Assembly (NCBI GenBank): GCA_900767695.1
Contig: CAAGAC010000122.1
Location: 1-22,990, forward strand
DNA: 22,990 bases
Direction: 5' to 3'
DNA from: an uncultured Succinivibrio sp.
GTDB taxonomy: Bacteria > Pseudomonadota > Gammaproteobacteria > Enterobacterales > Succinivibrionaceae
Part shown: positions 21,404 through 22,990 of the stretch, one piece after another
Position numbering within the stretch: the first letter of the stretch is position 1
Layout: each line of letters opens with the position of its first letter
The notes under the pieces: model-generated
Databases searched by the model: none
What the model was told of the DNA's origin: nothing
Seen by the model: the letters and a program-made list of their open reading frames with translations, nothing else
Program-made: the position numbers and the translations under genes

Positions 21404-21595
21404 ATGGGTGCGATGTCTGTCTGGCACTGGCTGATCCTGCTTGTCGTTGTGGCCCTCGTCTTCGGGACCGGCAAGCTCAAGAACCTGGGCTCCGATCTTG
21501 GCGGCGCCATCCGCGGCTTCAAGGACGGCATGAAGGAGGAAGGGCAGGCCGACGCCAAGGCCCCGGCCTCCGATGCTCCCGCCGAAAAGAAGTGA
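21404..21595 (+). CDS. tatA: Sec-independent translocase TatA
   Basis: TatA multimers form the pore-like part of the twin-arginine export system for folded proteins. The 63-aa protein is short but complete. It has an N-terminal span (VWHWLILLVVVALVFGTGKL) ending in the FGxGKL motif, an amphipathic helix (KNLGSDLGGAIRGFKDGMKEE) and an Ala/Asp/Lys-rich tail. GGAGGAG precedes the ATG. tatB starts nine bases after its stop. Confidence 0.95.
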   Translation: MGAMSVWHWLILLVVVALVFGTGKLKNLGSDLGGAIRGFKDGMKEEGQADAKAPASDAPAEKK

Positions 21596-21604
21596 GGCTG
21601 CCTG

Positions 21605-22048
21605 ATGCTGGGGGTGAGCTTTCCTGAAATCGCGGTCTTCCTGGCCGTGGCGCTTCTAGTGCTCGGCCCTGAGAAGACGCTCAAGGCCTCGCGCTCGATG
21701 GGCCGGGCCTTCTCGAGGATCCGCGGCTACCTGCGCGAGTGCGAGCGCGAGCTCGATCTTGAGGATGTGAGGAAGGCCGCCTCAAGCGTGCGCGGCAACA
21801 TGCTCGACTTCAGGGCCGCCGCAGCCCGCGGGCTTGAGGAGGCCGGGGACGAGGTGAAGCCTGCTGCCGGGGCTGCGGCAGCCTCGGTCAATGACACGCC
21901 GCAGTCCGCGTCTACGGCTCCTTCAAGGAAGTCCTCCTGGCCCAGGCCGCCTGCCTATGTGGCGGACGAGCAGCTCAAGGAGCTCCAGGGCCGCGTGTCA
22001 GCTCTTGAGCAGGAGATGGAGCGCCTGAAGGCGCAGTGCGGAAAGTAG
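21605..22048 (+). CDS. tatB: Sec-independent translocase TatB
   Basis: TatB with TatC forms the receptor for twin-arginine signals. The 147-aa protein has the TatB N-terminus MLGVSFPEIAVFLAVALLVLGPEK with the family's Glu in the span and the LGPE hinge. A charged amphipathic helix follows (SMGRAFSRIRGYLRECERELDLEDVRKA). The C-terminal part has a Pro/Ala/Ser-rich linker and a short predicted coiled coil (DEQLKELQGRVSALEQEMERLKAQ). GTGAGG in the tatA stop region is the likely ribosome site. Confidence 0.92.
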   Translation: MLGVSFPEIAVFLAVALLVLGPEKTLKASRSMGRAFSRIRGYLRECERELDLEDVRKAASSVRGNMLDFRAAAARGLEEAGDEVKPAAGAAAASVNDTPQSASTAPSRKSSWPRPPAYVADEQLKELQGRVSALEQEMERLKAQCGK

Positions 22049-22060
22049 TAGGAGGCGCGG

Positions 22061-22840
22061 ATGGACGATCGCAGCGAGATAAAGAGAGGCATGGCGGAGG
22101 ATGACGCCGCGATGCCATTGATGTCGCATGTGCGCGAGCTAAGGCGCCGCCTCATGTACATCTTTTTAGGGATCGCTATCGCCACTGCAGCGCTGATGCC
22201 GGTGATGAGGCCGCTCTTTGACTTGGCCTCAAGGCCGCTGATGGATGCTCTCCCCGAGGGAGCGCAGCTCCTCTCGGTTGGCGTGGTCGCTCCGGTGCTC
22301 GCGCCATTGAAGGTGGTGCTCTTCGCCGCGTTCTTCGCGTCGCTCCCGTTCACGGTCTACCAGATCTGGCGCTTCGTCTCCCCGGGCCTCTTCAAGAGCG
22401 AGAAGAGAACCGTGCTCCCGCTGGTGCTCTCGACCCTCGTGATGTTCGCCGCGGGAGTGGCGTACTGCTACTTCGTGGTCTTCGGCTTCCTCTTCAAGTT
22501 CATCGCAGGCTTCTCGCCCGAGTCGATAAGCTTCGCCCCTGACATCGACTCCTACATAAGCTTCGTGCTCCACCTCTTCCTGGCCTTTGGCCTCACCTTC
22601 GAGGTGCCCATAGCCGTGGTGCTGCTGGCCTCATCAGGAGTGGTGTCGGTGAAGGGCCTCAGGCATTTCCGCCGCTACCTCATCGTGCTGGCCTTCGGCG
22701 CCGCCGCGGCGATCACCCCGCCCGACGTCGCCTCCCAGCTCCTGCTGGCCCTGCCCATCATCGCGCTCTACGAGCTTGGCATCGTGCTCGCGCCGATCTT
22801 CGCAAGAAAAAGCGCCGAGCCCGCAGGCAGCGCCGCGTAA
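22061..22840 (+). CDS. tatC: Sec-independent translocase TatC
   Basis: TatC is the six-span core of the Tat receptor. The 259-aa protein has the family landmarks PLMSHVRELRRRLMYIFLGIAIA at the N-terminus, LFAAFFASLPFTVYQIWRFVSPGLFKSEKR, a central FFKFIAGFSP-like segment (FLFKFIAGFSPESISFAPDIDSYISFVLHLFLAFGLTFEVPIAVVLL), and RHFRRYLIVLAFGAAAAITPPDVASQLLLALPIIALYELGI. AGGAGG lies before the ATG, 12 bases after tatB. It would serve the Tat-signal binding protein encoded at 14332-15453. Confidence 0.97.
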   Translation: MDDRSEIKRGMAEDDAAMPLMSHVRELRRRLMYIFLGIAIATAALMPVMRPLFDLASRPLMDALPEGAQLLSVGVVAPVLAPLKVVLFAAFFASLPFTVYQIWRFVSPGLFKSEKRTVLPLVLSTLVMFAAGVAYCYFVVFGFLFKFIAGFSPESISFAPDIDSYISFVLHLFLAFGLTFEVPIAVVLLASSGVVSVKGLRHFRRYLIVLAFGAAAAITPPDVASQLLLALPIIALYELGIVLAPIFARKSAEPAGSAA

Positions 22841-22858
22841 AGTTTTTTCCCTGACCTC

Positions 22859-22898
22859 AAGCGCCGGGACGGTCAAAACGCCCCGGCGCTTTCTTCTT
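22859..22898 (+). terminator. Rho-independent terminator of tatABC
   Basis: AAGCGCCGGG (22859-22868) pairs with CCCGGCGCTT (22882-22891), loop about GTCAAAA, followed by TTTCTTCTT. Confidence 0.88.
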
Positions 22899-22990
22899 CG
22901 CAGCAGGAGAGGCGGAAGGCAGGGCAGATAGAGAAGGCAAAAGCAGAATGGAAAAAGAAGGGGGGGCCATTAGACTAACCCAAAAAGTTA
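22899..22990. other. Non-coding tail of the window
   Basis: A purine-rich stretch (many GGAG, GAAG and AAAAAG words, and a run of seven G's near 22962-22968) after the tat terminator. I see no gene, hairpin or promoter in it. Confidence 0.4.

Noticed and set aside
1..22990. Prophage, integron, toxin-antitoxin or CRISPR system
   Set aside because: I found no integrase, phage structural, cas or toxin-antitoxin gene and no spaced direct repeat array.

Overview
The window looks like a chromosomal segment of a GC-rich gammaproteobacterium. The evidence is the E. coli-type neighbourhood of degS, degQ and zapG (yhcB) divergent from rplM-rpsI, followed by sspB, plus a tRNA-Thr(GGT) after a 5S rRNA as in E. 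coli rrnD. An anaerobe-type biotin synthase, a PEB1-type amino acid transporter and FNR-like sites suggest an anaerobic or microaerobic, possibly gut-associated, organism. Succinivibrionaceae/Aeromonadales is a guess that the sequence alone cannot prove.

Layout. 1-250: end of an rRNA operon (5S, tRNA-Thr, terminator). 366-1807: a small protein made of three zinc-ribbon repeats, then a stand-alone bioB of the anaerobe type. 1900-5790: an acidic/polar amino acid ABC importer operon (ATPase, PEB1-like binding protein, two permeases) with a cytidylate kinase-like gene at its end. 5817-9399 (minus strand): zapG, degQ, degS, with a 145-bp MITE-like element between degQ and degS that has 35-bp perfect terminal inverted repeats and a 9-bp target duplication. 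9508-10692 (minus): an Fsr-like MFS exporter. 10817-12513: rplM, rpsI, sspB. sspA and zapE, which E. coli has in this neighbourhood, are not present.

12607-20997 is the most interesting part. It holds an APH/COG2334-type small-molecule kinase (minus), a Tat-exported PotD-like binding protein with PotA-, PotB- and PotC-like partners (plus), a DeoR-family regulator (plus) and a class-III PLP enzyme (minus). The PLP enzyme resembles the ethanolamine-phosphate / phosphohydroxylysine phospho-lyases (AGXT2L type). The upstream regions of the kinase, the transporter and the lyase all carry copies of the word TGTTGCA. This suggests one regulon: import of a hydroxylated amine, phosphorylation, then elimination of phosphate and ammonia to give an aldehyde, with the DeoR protein sensing a phosphorylated intermediate. 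The substrate (ethanolamine, hydroxylysine or another amino alcohol) is not determined.

21404-22840: tatA, tatB and tatC, which would export the Tat-signal binding protein encoded 6 kb upstream. The window ends in a short AT/purine-rich stretch with no visible gene.
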